A DNA stretch of 55,999 nucleotides from Glutinoglossum americanum. Taxonomy: Eukaryota; Ascomycota; Geoglossomycetes; Geoglossales; Geoglossaceae. Location: NCBI GenBank assembly GCA_020080175.1, contig JAGHQL010000178.1, positions 1-55,999 of the forward strand, read 5' to 3'. Below the pieces are notes generated by a model. It made no database searches, was not told where the DNA came from, and was given only the letters and a program-made list of their open reading frames with translations. The position numbers and the translations under genes were made by a program. This document shows, one piece after another, positions 11,024-21,121 of this stretch. Positions within the stretch are counted from its first letter, which is position 1; each line of letters begins with the position of its first letter.

Positions 11024-11673
11024 AAAGCAACGAGGACATGTGTAGCGGCAGGATGGTGATGGGAGGAAATGGAGGCCCTGGGTGCGGATGTGGAGCTGGG
11101 CAGCAATTCCACGAGTTAACCTGCTGGGCATTGGCCCCCCAAGAGAGAAGTAGCTATGGTCGTTGGAATAGAATATGAACAATCTCATTTTATGGCAGCC
11201 CCAATTGCACATGTGTAATGTCTTTGAGGACTAGTGCTGAAGGGGGGTAACGACGAAGTGGGAGCGGAGTGAGGACGAAGTGAAAGCAGGGGTGATGCTT
11301 ATTTCTATTAAGAACAAACCGAGACTTAGGTGACGCGGGGCTCCTTGAGTAGCCAACCAATGGAGGAACGAGAATTCTCTAGCATGAAGACGCAAGGGTA
11401 GCATGACCGGGACGCTGATAACGGAAGCAAACAACCCTCCGTTTGCTGTGCCTACCAACAGCTTTGAGCCACACAAGCAGCAGTCTTTGGACCCACAACC
11501 ACGCCGAGAGATTGCCGAAATGTGGTTTGCGTGATATCCGCTTCGATCCGGCGGGCCAACCTTTCCCAAAACAGCCAAGCCCAAAAACGCTGACGCGGCC
11601 GATATCCTGGCGTAAACACCGCCCCGTCCCACTCACCCACACACCTCCCAAAACGGATTTCTCTCCCAAGTCT
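11024..11673. other. intergenic, possibly decayed coding
   Basis: There is no confident gene. On the minus strand several overlapping frames are open between 11231 and 11738. One contains GGEDLGEKSVLGG, which resembles the segment that follows the start of FAD-dependent monooxygenases. This may be the decayed continuation of the fragment at 11674-12000. Confidence 0.4.
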
Positions 11674-12000
11674 TCACCTCCTGGTATGCATCGTATCCAA
11701 CAGCCACTCCCGTATTTTCGGACACGACCTATCCCCACATGTTAAACGACCGTAAATATTATTGAGGTAGATTCGCCATTCGTGGAAGAGGCGGGCGGAG
11801 TTTGGAGTTAGGCCGAGGCCGGCAAGTGCTGGGGTGGTTTCAAGGAGGGTGGCGGAGTGGCCTTCGAGGCGGGCGGAGGTTTCTGCCAAGAGGCCGCAGA
11901 GGCTCGCGCCAAGGACCAGGAGGCGGATGGTGTTGGGTTCTTTGGTAAGGGAATGAGTCTGGCGTGGTGGTTTGAGATGCGGAGCGGATGCATCCTGCAG
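11674..12000 (-). pseudogene. FAD-dependent monooxygenase fragment (N-terminal Rossmann part)
   Basis: A minus-strand frame of about 108 codons reads NTIRLLVLGASLCGLLAE, then LEGHSATLLETTPALAGLG, then LTPNSARLFHEW. This order matches the N-terminus of salicylate-hydroxylase-like flavoprotein monooxygenases: the dinucleotide-binding GxGxxG (here GASLCG), the acidic residue ending strand 2 (LLE), then the G-x-LTPNS.R.L..W motif. Key glycines are replaced, the frame stops at 11674, no start codon suits it, and the catalytic remainder is absent. I read it as a truncated, decayed gene. A short host protein of its own is possible but unlikely. Confidence 0.5.
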
Positions 12001-12932
12001 TCAGACGAGGGATGACGGGACGCCAAAAACCGACCGGTTGGTCCGGGGGATGGAGTTCATCACGTCCAGTTATACCGTAAAGCTTGATCACCGGTACGTC
12101 CACTAGGTGCCGAGTGTATATATATATGCCTAAGCTCCGCCCTTCTGTTGCCCGCACACCCCACTAAGTGTTCCCGTTCATGCCACCGCATGTACTCCCT
12201 TCGGGGTTTCTACCCTTACCCTGACTAAGCGAGCTGTCCGTGACATTCAGCCGACCACCTATTCATAGTATCCAATCCTTTTCTCTTCTCCACTCACCTT
12301 CTCTTCCTCACTCACCCCCCTTCATTACTTCTCTTGGCCCTGGCAATCCTTTTGTGTTGGCGGCCCCTCCGTCCATATAGTTACTCCGTCTCCGCTTTCA
12401 TATCTTGATTGTGACGCGACCTTGTGGTCACGCGAGTAATTATTCCAGATTTTCCCGGAAATCTTGTTTCAGCTCCCGATTTATATACCCGAAGTATCCC
12501 TGATGGCCTGGCGATGCCTCGTCTCATGAGCCACATTCCGTATATGGTTATTTCGTATTCGCTAACCCGCAATAGTGTGCTTACCCTTCGGCGTAAATTT
12601 AGTGGATGCCTTATCTATCCTGATGTTAGAGTCTACCCTCCCATGATGGTGTTATGGTGAGTATTGAGCTGAAATTTTTTTTTCGGCGGCATGAGGCTTC
12701 CCTTGCGTGCTGGAATTATTTTAGTACCCTTGGCATGGCCGAGGCTGCGCCTATAAATTTTGTCTAGACCCCCGAAGGCCCCTCCGTTCCTAGCGGTCCA
12801 GCAAATGTATTAGTGTGCTTAGTTGGAACTACCTATCACCGGTCGTCTATAGTTCTATTCTATTTCAAATTTCCATTGCTAAATCATTTCCACCTAGTAT
12901 ATCCTATCTGGTGAGCGTCTTTACCACGAGGA
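12001..12932. other. intergenic upstream of the ZZ-module gene
   Basis: These 0.93 kb hold a pyrimidine-rich tract at about 12276-12322 (CTTCTC and CTCACC repeats), the kind often found near fungal transcription starts. A 78-codon frame at 12424-12660 has no recognised motif. The promoter of the gene starting at 12933 should lie here. Confidence 0.45.
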
Positions 12933-14871
12933 ATGGGCATCGACGACCTTTTCGAATTTGATGGAGCTGCCTACGTGCGTCGTGCCGCCTCTAAAAACAC
13001 GGCGGAGTTGCAAAAGCAAGAAATCATTAAGAACCGACAACTCGTTTCGGCCAGTTGCTCGATTGGGGGTGGGATCGGGGGGGCTACTTTGACGGGGGGA
13101 GCTAGCCTGGCCATATCGGCATACGGCGCGCGGCGGCTGTATATAGCCAACAAGAAACTTGAGATTATTCAGAGAGAGCTGGAAAGACGTAGTGTAGCTC
13201 TACACGAGTTCTCCAATCGCGACCTCTTCATACCATTGGCAACATGTCTAGTAGGCCAGAGCATGGTGGGCGCTGGCCTTGAAGATGCCGGAGTGGGAAC
13301 TGCAAACGCCACTCCTCAGGCAGCGGCAATTCCCCTGGGCGGATCCACCGCGCCCACCGTGATGGCGAGCCCGGAGGGCTTCTTTCAGGGGTTCAATCAA
13401 GGGGTATCAGAACAAGGATATGAGAACTCGCGTGTGGCTCCTGAAGCCGCATCACAGGGTATTGTCCCTGATAGTAGCGAATTGGCGCAGAGCAGAGTAT
13501 GGACGCCCGCGCCCACGGGTGAGGCGACCGGGCTCTATGTTGAGGCGCTTGTTGCGCAGGGAGTGGAAAGGGTGGCTGCGGAGGAGGCTGCAAACCTATG
13601 TTTGGAGAGGGTGGTGGAGAGCTTTGAGGCTGTGAAAAAGGCATCAAAGAGAGGAGAGTGCAGCAGGTTGCTCGGAATGACGGTTTACTGCGATGAATGT
13701 GATGCGGAAATTACGGCAGGCGAGTATTGGCGTAAGTTGAGACAAGCCGCATCTCACTTGATCCTTGAGTCAATTTTTACCTTTCTGACACTTATTATCT
13801 TCACAGACTGCTGTTCCTGCAAAGACAACTACGCTCTCTGTTCCTCATGCCAATCCTCCGGCAAAACATGCAACATACCCCACCACCTGCTCCGCCATCT
13901 CCAGGTTGCTCTCAACCACGACTACCTTCCTGATTACCCGGCCCCCTACCCAATGGCCAACCTAGCCAAGCCAGGACAAACACTCGAGGCTGAGATAGGA
14001 GATTTCCTGCGGAGTAGTAAATTAGTTTGCTGCAGTGCTTGTGGGAGGGAGATGGCTCAAGGGGCTTTTTTCCGTGAGTGCTTATGCCTTAGCCAAGCTA
14101 GCGCAATTAAACTCATATTGTTCTATCCTAGACTGCATCACCTGCACCGACTTTGACCTTTGCCCGAAATGCTATGTGTCCGGCAAATCCTGCACCACAC
14201 CCACAACACACACCCTCGTCTCCATGCTCATAGCCCTCGACTGTTCTGCTAACCCCTTCTGGGTGCAATCCTGCCGGCGGACTAAGGAAGAGGTGGGGTG
14301 GATAACCTGTGACCACTGTCAAGGCAAAGTTAGCCAGGGGCGCTACTACCGTACGTTGTCTGTTCTTCTACATCTTTGAATAAAAAATCACCTCTGAAAT
14401 TGCATGCTGTGGCATTCTAACTCCCAGGACTTGGATTAAAGACTGTTGCAATTGTTCGAATGACGAGTTCGACCTTTGCCATCCATGCTATAAAGCAGGG
14501 ATATCGTGCGGTAACAATGTGAGTCACATTCTCCAACTCCAATTGCTCGCGGATACAGGCCACGTCAACGTATATCCCGACTCGTGCGTACGGAAAGGAG
14601 AGAAGACGAAGACGTTCGCCGCTGGGGGATCCTGTAATCGGTGTGAGGTGAAGATGACCAAAGGATACTTCTATCGTAAGTAAAAAAAGATACCATTTCA
14701 ATCCATAGCTATTTTGATTCTCCGGGGGCATTTCAGCTCAACACAGACCGCGGATAACTAGATTGCTGTGAATGCTCAAACGACGAGTTTGACCTCTGCG
14801 CTGCGTGCTATCAAAAAGGATATGGCTGCGACGACGTCGCTCACGTGCTCTACGTGCATGCATTGGAGTGA
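12933..14871 (+). CDS. glycine-rich hydrophobic segment plus four ZZ-like zinc modules
   Basis: Five exons (12933-13731, 13807-14073, 14132-14350, 14442-14675, 14762-14871) encode 542 residues with phase closing throughout. Residues 38-65 form a glycine-rich hydrophobic stretch (SIGGGIGGATLTGGASLA) followed by a basic helix, KKLEIIQRELERR. This could be a membrane-inserting segment. After an Ala/Gly linker come four ZZ-like modules of the pattern CxxC...G.(Y/F)(W/F/Y)HCxxC..(D/N)(F/Y)(D/A)LCxxC.....C...H. ZZ fingers bind two zinc ions and usually recognise proteins. All four introns (75, 58, 91 and 86 nt) fall at the same codon of the repeat, in phase 1, and the split histidine is restored each time as C|AC or C|AT. 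The gene converges on the AAA+ gene. The function is not established; a membrane-acting effector or sensor is inference. Confidence 0.85.
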
Positions 14872-15184
14872 TAGGGGAGTATAATTATGATTATATAGAG
14901 TATTTTGATGGCTAGATTTATGAATGGGGGTATGTGATTTTAATGACCTTTCTTCATGCATTTTTACTAAAACACGTAGGTTCCTAAGGTATCCTTCGCA
15001 TACTCGATGAGCTGCCACGAAGTATGTACAAGCGCTGGTTTTGAACCCAACGTCACTTGATCAAAGCTGCAGGACACTACTGCCCTGGCTGGACATTCAC
15101 GCCATTTACGACGATTGTCGCCTCCGCCGAGCCCGGCCTCCATTTTGGACACTGAATAGTGATTTAGGAACTTGTTTCCGCCTT
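14872..15184. other. short convergent intergenic region
   Basis: This 313-bp stretch lies between the stop codons of the ZZ gene and the AAA+ gene. It should hold both 3' UTRs and terminators. The left part is AT-rich. No gene is seen. Confidence 0.55.
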
Positions 15185-16542
15185 CTACATCGCATTATCC
15201 CTATACATCTTGCCAAACTGCTTTATCCCCGATATGGAAGGGTTATCGATACCCACGCGAATCTCCTGCATGGCATGTTCGAAATGCCGCGCATGGAGTG
15301 TACGGCGCGAGGTACCCTTTCTCTTCGCTTTCCCTCCCTTCCTACGTCGGATATCTACTAGCGGTATATCGCTCGTAGCATCGATACCGCCACAGAGCTC
15401 CTCATAAACGGCGGCCATGGCGGCAGCCACACATAAGCTTTTAAGGTCAGAGCCGGTGTGGGAGGGAGTATCTCGCGCTAGTGCTGCAATATCGACGTCT
15501 GGTGCTAAGATCTCGTCTTTAAGGTGTATACGCAGGATGGCTTCTCTATCCTCGGCGCTGGGAACATCCACGAGGATGCGTCTGGGCAACCGCCGGAGTA
15601 CGGCAGGGTCGAGATCAGATGGACGGTTTGTCGCCGCCATTACGAATCCCCCTTTAGCGCCTCCATTCACGCCATCCCACTCGCGGAGGAACTGGCTAAC
15701 GAGGTCGCGATGGTAGCAATCATCGTCCGATGTACGGCGCCGAAATACCGCATCAGCCTCATCGATGAAAATGACGCATGGCTCTAACTTGCGGGCGAGC
15801 GAGAAAATGGCTCGGACCAATTTTTCATCTTCACCAACCCATTTTGACTTGAATTCTGCACCAGAGACCTCGAGAACAGTTGCATGAGCCTCTTTCGCGA
15901 CAGCCTTTGCGAGGAGCGTCTTGCCTGTGCCTGGTGGGCCATGGAGCAGCACTCCGAGGATTTTTTCCTTTGAAAGGATCCCGTAGGTGAAGGCTTCTGG
16001 CTGGGCAAGAGCCAGAGTCGTCAGAGTTCGGAGAGTTCGGATGACGGATGGATTAACTCGAATATCGGAAAAGGTGGTATGGATGTCATCTAGGGTCGTT
16101 AGCTGCGCCAATTTTCCATTCTTAGATCTAGGTTCCAACCTGGCTTTATGACCGCGTCGAGCAGTGTCTTTTCGAACTCATTACAATCTTTCTTTATTTC
16201 GTCAATTTTCAAATCTAGGCGTTCCGAAGCCGAAGAGGAATCATCAGACTCAGATTCGGAGTCAAGGTCACACTCAGACTGAGCAGTGGAGCCCCCTTCC
16301 CTAGCGAATTTGATATCAAACCCATGGCCTTTTAGAAGCTCTGCGAGCTGTTCGTCGAACTTGCTATTGTCCAGGCCAATTCGTGGTACAACAACAACCT
16401 TCGAGTCGAGCTCATCATCTGACAGCGTGTCAGGATGCAAACCGGTCACTTTTGCGTTAAAAGCTTCGTCCTTCATAGCGTTGGGAGACAAACTCAGTAC
16501 TCTGGCGTCGAAACCCTCGTCGTGAGTAGCGCTAGGAGACAT
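15185..16542 (-). CDS. AAA+ ATPase, Msp1/ATAD1-like
   Basis: Exons 16140-16542 and 15185-16089, joined in phase 1 by a 50-nt intron with a GCTAAC branch, encode 435 residues. The splice rebuilds LLDAVIKP-DDIHTTFSDI, the conserved entry to this AAA module. Motifs are Walker A GPPGTGKT (185-192), Walker B VIFIDEAD (240-247), sensor-1 ATNRP, and the LDPAVLRRLPRR arginine-finger region. The core is closest to Msp1/ATAD1-type ATPases, which extract proteins from mitochondrial and other membranes. The usual N-terminal membrane anchor is missing. Instead residues about 8-70 hold three to four degenerate repeats of about 17 residues, with DEGFDARV, DEAFNAKV and DELDSKV at equivalent positions, then an acidic Ser/Asp/Glu stretch. 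I start at the ATG at 16542; the open frame above it has no ATG. It is divergent from the HET gene at 17158. Confidence 0.88.
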
Positions 16543-17157
16543 GCCGTGTGACTTCAAAAATCAGCCCGTCCAGTTCAAGTTGAAGAGCTAGCGTATTTCT
16601 ATGGTGAACGGAAACACTCTGATGAATTGAACAAAGGCGTCAGGAGGAGGAATAGAAGCGTATAAAGAGGTGGCCGTCGAAAGCTCCGAGAACTTTTGAA
16701 CCGCTTATTCATGCAAGGCACCCCACTAAGCCACCGCAATGGCTTGTTTTGCCTCATGGCTTCGGCTAATCCAGGCAGCGGCGGTTTGACTCACTGTCGG
16801 CCGGCGAATCTCTGCCATTCCGTCATCGTACAATTCTTATTGAAGCTGACCTTTCGCACTAGCACCGATCGGCCGAATGGAGACGCGATTTCAATGCGAA
16901 AGAGCCTCAGGGGTAGTTATTTTTGCCGGCAGCTTCCGTCTTGGCGAATGCACTGCCGAGTGGCGTTCTTCTCAGCCTCAACCAACTCACAAGGCATACA
17001 AGGCCATCTTTTGCAGCTGAATACTGTATACACGGCCGCATTGCATGGCTAACCGGCTAGGCCACCTCATATAGTTTCGCAATCCACCCTATGAAAGGAG
17101 GACAGCTCCAGCCCGGGAAATAATGGTCCCCTCAAGCAGCTTCCAACCTCACCCACG
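16543..17157. promoter_or_regulatory. shared divergent promoter region, AAA+ / HET
   Basis: These 615 bp separate the start codons of the AAA+ gene (leftward) and the second HET gene (rightward). Both promoters must lie here, so co-regulation is possible. A GTATAAAGAG element lies at about 16659-16668, about 120 bp upstream of the AAA+ start, though read on the plus strand. I see no coding frame with a family signal. Confidence 0.5.
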
Positions 17158-19497
17158 ATGGTATCCCAAAAACTACCTCAGTATGTGTACAAGCCTCTGG
17201 GGAGCCACCACTCCTCATCATTCATCGACGACTACAGTGAATCCGGCGGGTCCAGTAGCTATCTGTCCCGCAAGTCCTTCGAGATCAGGGTGATTGAACT
17301 TGAGCCGGCCAAAGACGTGGACGCTGAGCTGCACTGCAATATCAAGCATATTACATTGGATAGTGGGTCTGGCTTTGAAGCCATATCCTATGTATGGGGT
17401 ACCCCTATTTTTACGCATTCGCTGGTGTGCGGAGACTCGCAAATTGCCATAACACCGACGTTGGACGAAGCACTTCGCCGGTTCCGTCTGGAGGATAAGA
17501 TGAGGACGCTATGGGCAGACGCCGTGTGCATCAACCAACAAGACCTCAAGGAGCTCGGACAGCAGGTCCAACGGATGGGCCAAATATACTACTGGGCTAG
17601 GGAGGTCCTCGTCTGGCTGGGCCACGGCGAGGATATGGATAAATGCATCGATTTTATGTGGGGTTTGAGTAGCTCCCGGCATGAGAGCTGTGTAACTTCC
17701 CACCAAGCGGATCAAGTCATAGAGGAGGAGCTCCTCCGCTTCTTTGGACATACACGGCTAGAGCCTATCCACACCTTCCTTAGTCTCCCATGGTTCACAC
17801 GCAGATGGGTCATTCAAGAAGCTGTACTTCGTGGCTTTCACAGCGACACTCCCTTCTACTGCGGATTGGTGGACATCACAAGCCACGCTCTCCATCACGC
17901 AGTCTTTATCCTTCAGCTGAGCACTTTTAATTTTGATCGTGCGATTCTTGGTCACATCAAACAGCTCGAGCGAATGGCCCAATACTTCAAGGACTCCGAC
18001 TTTAAAACGCAGGTGCGGCAAGGGATTCTGGAGATACTCGTGTATTTTAGCAATCCCTCGTGTGCAGACGATCGGGATCGTATTTACGCATTTCTTGGCC
18101 TCGCGGACGATATCCAATCGCCCTTTTTAGACGCATTACACTGGCGTTGGGATGACACTGGAAGGATAGCAATCGAACCTGACTACGAAGCACCCACGGA
18201 ACAAGTATATGTGGATTTTGCGGAACGCATGCTTCCTAACAAAGACCACCTAGAACTGCTGCACTGCGCCGGTGCCTTCCGTCCTGATCTAGGCGCGAAG
18301 CGTACTTTATGGCAGCACTGGGTTCCTGACTGGCGATACCCCATGCGCTATACGCCCTTGCTGAACGTCCCATGGTTTCACGCTGGAGGGAAGGGAAGAC
18401 GCGCCAAACCATTCATCAATTATCCGTGGTGCTCAGTTGAGGGGTTTGTTTTCGACTCTGTCGCTGTCATGTTCAAAATACCCGGCCCAAAATCTGAGCA
18501 CAGGCGAGCCTTCAGGGTAATGCCACCTATCGGTGAGCTCTGCAATGCTCTGGGTATGTTTGGCCGGTACCATACCGGGGAGCGCATCTGGCAAGTCCTT
18601 GCAATGACACTTGTAGCCGACCATGCGCTAAACCCTACGCTATGCCAACGGTACTCTGAGAAGAAAAGCGAGTGGTACGACGGGAAGATTATGAAGCGTA
18701 ACGCCCGGGAACGCGACATGAACGTTCTGTTAGACTGGTGGGCGGCTTCTGACACCGCTGCTAATAACGGGCTCGAGTCTGTCGCGATGCCTGATGAAGC
18801 AAAGCGACAGGTGGAACTGCATGCTTCCGGCTTGCAACGGGCATCCTGCGTTAGTTCTTTCTTCAAGCCGAAAACAACGGCGGGGGAGTGGGGCCCAACT
18901 TGCTCAAATATTCGGTCAGGTTGGCACAGCCGGACGGATGATGAAGATCTGCCGTACTTACTTGAGAGAATGAATAAGATGGCGAAGGAATCTGACGAAA
19001 AGAATACCAACGTACTGCAAGCTAGGAAGGAAACCAAAAAGGCCCGACTAGCTCTCCCCTCGACCGAAAGCAAGCCCAGCACGTTAAGTGGCCAAGCCCA
19101 TGACGACGGTGACGACACCCTGGACTCCGGAGATGGCGGCAGCGAGACAGACGATGGTATGGCTATTGATGGCGAGTGGCGTTGCGATGGGAACGGCCTC
19201 ATCTGTCTAGAACCTCATAGCCGCAACATGGAGCGTTATGCCGAGCTCGCCCATAACACGCTCCGTGGGCGCACCTTCTTCATCACAACCAAAGGCTACA
19301 TGGGTATCGGGCCTGGCGATATGGCTAAGGGCGATCCCGCCGTGATTTTATACGGCGCGCGCACGCCTTTTATACTACGCCCGGTGGGTAGCGGAGGCAA
19401 GTGGCAGTTAGTAGGTGACTGTTATATTCACGGGATAATGGCCGGAGAAGCGATCGTAAAAGAGAGGGAAAAGGATATCGGATTCCTGCTTGTTTAG
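17158..19497 (+). CDS. HET-domain protein, long form
   Basis: A single 779-codon exon. The HET domain covers about residues 60-240, with FEAISYVWGTP (73-83), LWADAVCINQQD (118-129), MGQIYYWAREVLVWLG (140-155) and later WFTRRWVIQEAVL. Next comes the DDRDRIYAFLGLA motif that follows the domain in many HET proteins. The C-terminal block RTFFITTKGYMGIGPGDMAKGD.. matches the usual ending of the long form. A Lys/Glu then Asp/Ser-rich insert (about residues 600-680) separates the two conserved parts. HET proteins act as triggers of heterokaryon-incompatibility cell death. The start has a good context (ACCCACGATGG) and the domain begins about 60 residues later. It is divergent from the AAA+ gene. I see no transmembrane segment here, unlike the HET protein at 4846-7100. 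Confidence 0.92.
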   Translation: MVSQKLPQYVYKPLGSHHSSSFIDDYSESGGSSSYLSRKSFEIRVIELEPAKDVDAELHCNIKHITLDSGSGFEAISYVWGTPIFTHSLVCGDSQIAITPTLDEALRRFRLEDKMRTLWADAVCINQQDLKELGQQVQRMGQIYYWAREVLVWLGHGEDMDKCIDFMWGLSSSRHESCVTSHQADQVIEEELLRFFGHTRLEPIHTFLSLPWFTRRWVIQEAVLRGFHSDTPFYCGLVDITSHALHHAVFILQLSTFNFDRAILGHIKQLERMAQYFKDSDFKTQVRQGILEILVYFSNPSCADDRDRIYAFLGLADDIQSPFLDALHWRWDDTGRIAIEPDYEAPTEQVYVDFAERMLPNKDHLELLHCAGAFRPDLGAKRTLWQHWVPDWRYPMRYTPLLNVPWFHAGGKGRRAKPFINYPWCSVEGFVFDSVAVMFKIPGPKSEHRRAFRVMPPIGELCNALGMFGRYHTGERIWQVLAMTLVADHALNPTLCQRYSEKKSEWYDGKIMKRNARERDMNVLLDWWAASDTAANNGLESVAMPDEAKRQVELHASGLQRASCVSSFFKPKTTAGEWGPTCSNIRSGWHSRTDDEDLPYLLERMNKMAKESDEKNTNVLQARKETKKARLALPSTESKPSTLSGQAHDDGDDTLDSGDGGSETDDGMAIDGEWRCDGNGLICLEPHSRNMERYAELAHNTLRGRTFFITTKGYMGIGPGDMAKGDPAVILYGARTPFILRPVGSGGKWQLVGDCYIHGIMAGEAIVKEREKDIGFLLV

Positions 19498-21121
19498 TAG
19501 ACGCCTCTAGATATTTAACAGGGGTGTTTATTTGTATGGCACGTTTTAGATATAAATTACTCGAATAGCACACTAAATTTACCTTAGGATCTCTTCTTGC
19601 TTTCCTTCACGCTTGTAAGCTGGTCAGGCTACAAGGCCAAGTTACTTTTAGTGACATTTCCGAGTCCGGGTCTGCTCATTAGTAATAGTCTTGGCAGGGG
19701 CAGACTCATTAGGATCAACTATCCTTCTACCTACCGGTCGAACTTTCACCCGGACAGTATGCAGTCAGTACGTGCCCACTAAGCTTGCGAGTGGTCGCAC
19801 AAGGCGGGAGTGGCTATAAATTGACGATTCCCCCTCCCGAGAAGAAATGGCACCTCTGCTTTCTGGCTCTTCCTACATCTGTTTACGGCTCCTTCCGAAA
19901 CCAACGACTATTCTGCAACTAAATGGGGGTAGGGCACGATAAAACGGCATTCCCATCTGTTTGCCGATGCCAGACTAACGCTAACTTGCTAGATTGCCTT
20001 ACAGTGGCTCTTCCTGTGTGCTGCATTGATTCTGGATTCCGAGGACATCTTGTGATGTGTTCTGCGCATAAATCCCTCGCGTTGAGCCATAAAAATGTCT
20101 CTTGTTTTGGGGGGTCCGCATTTGATGGGGTAATTCCGTTTCTTGGAAGGGGAGGGGAAAAGAGATGGAGACGTTGGCGGAGAGGACGACAGGAACGAAT
20201 TGGATGACTGGAGATGGTTATGTGGGGTTACAGGGACGCAATATGAATTGGTGGGGGCAGAAGTTGTGCGAGCAGTGAACAAAAACAAGAATCTGGGAGC
20301 GAGGAACAGCACCCCAGTCGCCATTCCTGGTACCGCACAGCCCCCTAAGCCGCCCCCATGTCGAACTGTGCGCTCTCGACCGAGGTTCTATTGTCAAAAA
20401 AAGAAAATATCAGGTACATTACAGGCATTACATACTTGTACATTTTCGCCTCAATCTAAAAGTCAAAAACGTCGCAGTCCTGCGGATCACACTGCTAGCA
20501 AGTTGCTGCCTCACTGGCGACATATGCACGAACAACGAAAAGGTTTGAATGGTCAGCATAAAAACCACACAAGGCTGATTCCCCCCTCTTCCTCCCACAC
20601 TCCAACTTCCCAATTTCCCACCGAGAAAGCAGAAAGCCCAGCCGGCCTGGCAAGCCAGAAGAGGCAAGCGGGTAAACGGCACGGCGTTTTGGATAGACAT
20701 TTATTCTCGGCTGCTCGTATTTTAAACCCACACGCGTTCCGCAAAACTGGGCATTTTGTGAGCCTTGCCTCCCTCCCAGATACATGCATGTCTCAGCCAC
20801 CCACCGAAAAGCGACGACGGAGAAAATTGAAATTAGAGGAAGAGGGATCGGCAGGTGTAGTTGTACTTGTACGATGTGTTCCGCAGGGGCACCACGTAGC
20901 CAGCGGACGCAAGACAGGCAGCCTTGCCGAGCGGACAGGGCACACAGTTTGTTCGATAGCGCTTATTGATTATTGAAAAACAAAGTGTCCAGTCCTCGTA
21001 CAAGAAGTGCGCCTGACCCTAATCCCCACACACTCCCTTTCCCGCCTTTCCACCTTGAAAGCTCTCGCGAGGGGGAAAAAAACCAGAGAGCCAGAGAGAG
21101 AAAGTCCTGTGTCACGCCCAC
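19498..21121. other. intergenic, long leader region of the permease
   Basis: These 1.6 kb have no confident gene. A 277-codon frame (20143-20976) is open but basic and low in complexity, and contains no domain motif; the opposite strand is also partly open. CT-rich and purine-rich patches near 21000-21110 precede the permease ATG and probably belong to its 5' UTR or promoter. Confidence 0.5.

Noticed and set aside
18420-19202. 260-codon minus-strand frame
   Set aside because: Antisense shadow of the HET gene at 17158-19497, which has clear domain motifs.
20143-20976. 277-codon open frame upstream of the permease
   Set aside because: Basic, low-complexity, no domain signal, opposite strand also open; more likely leader or promoter DNA.
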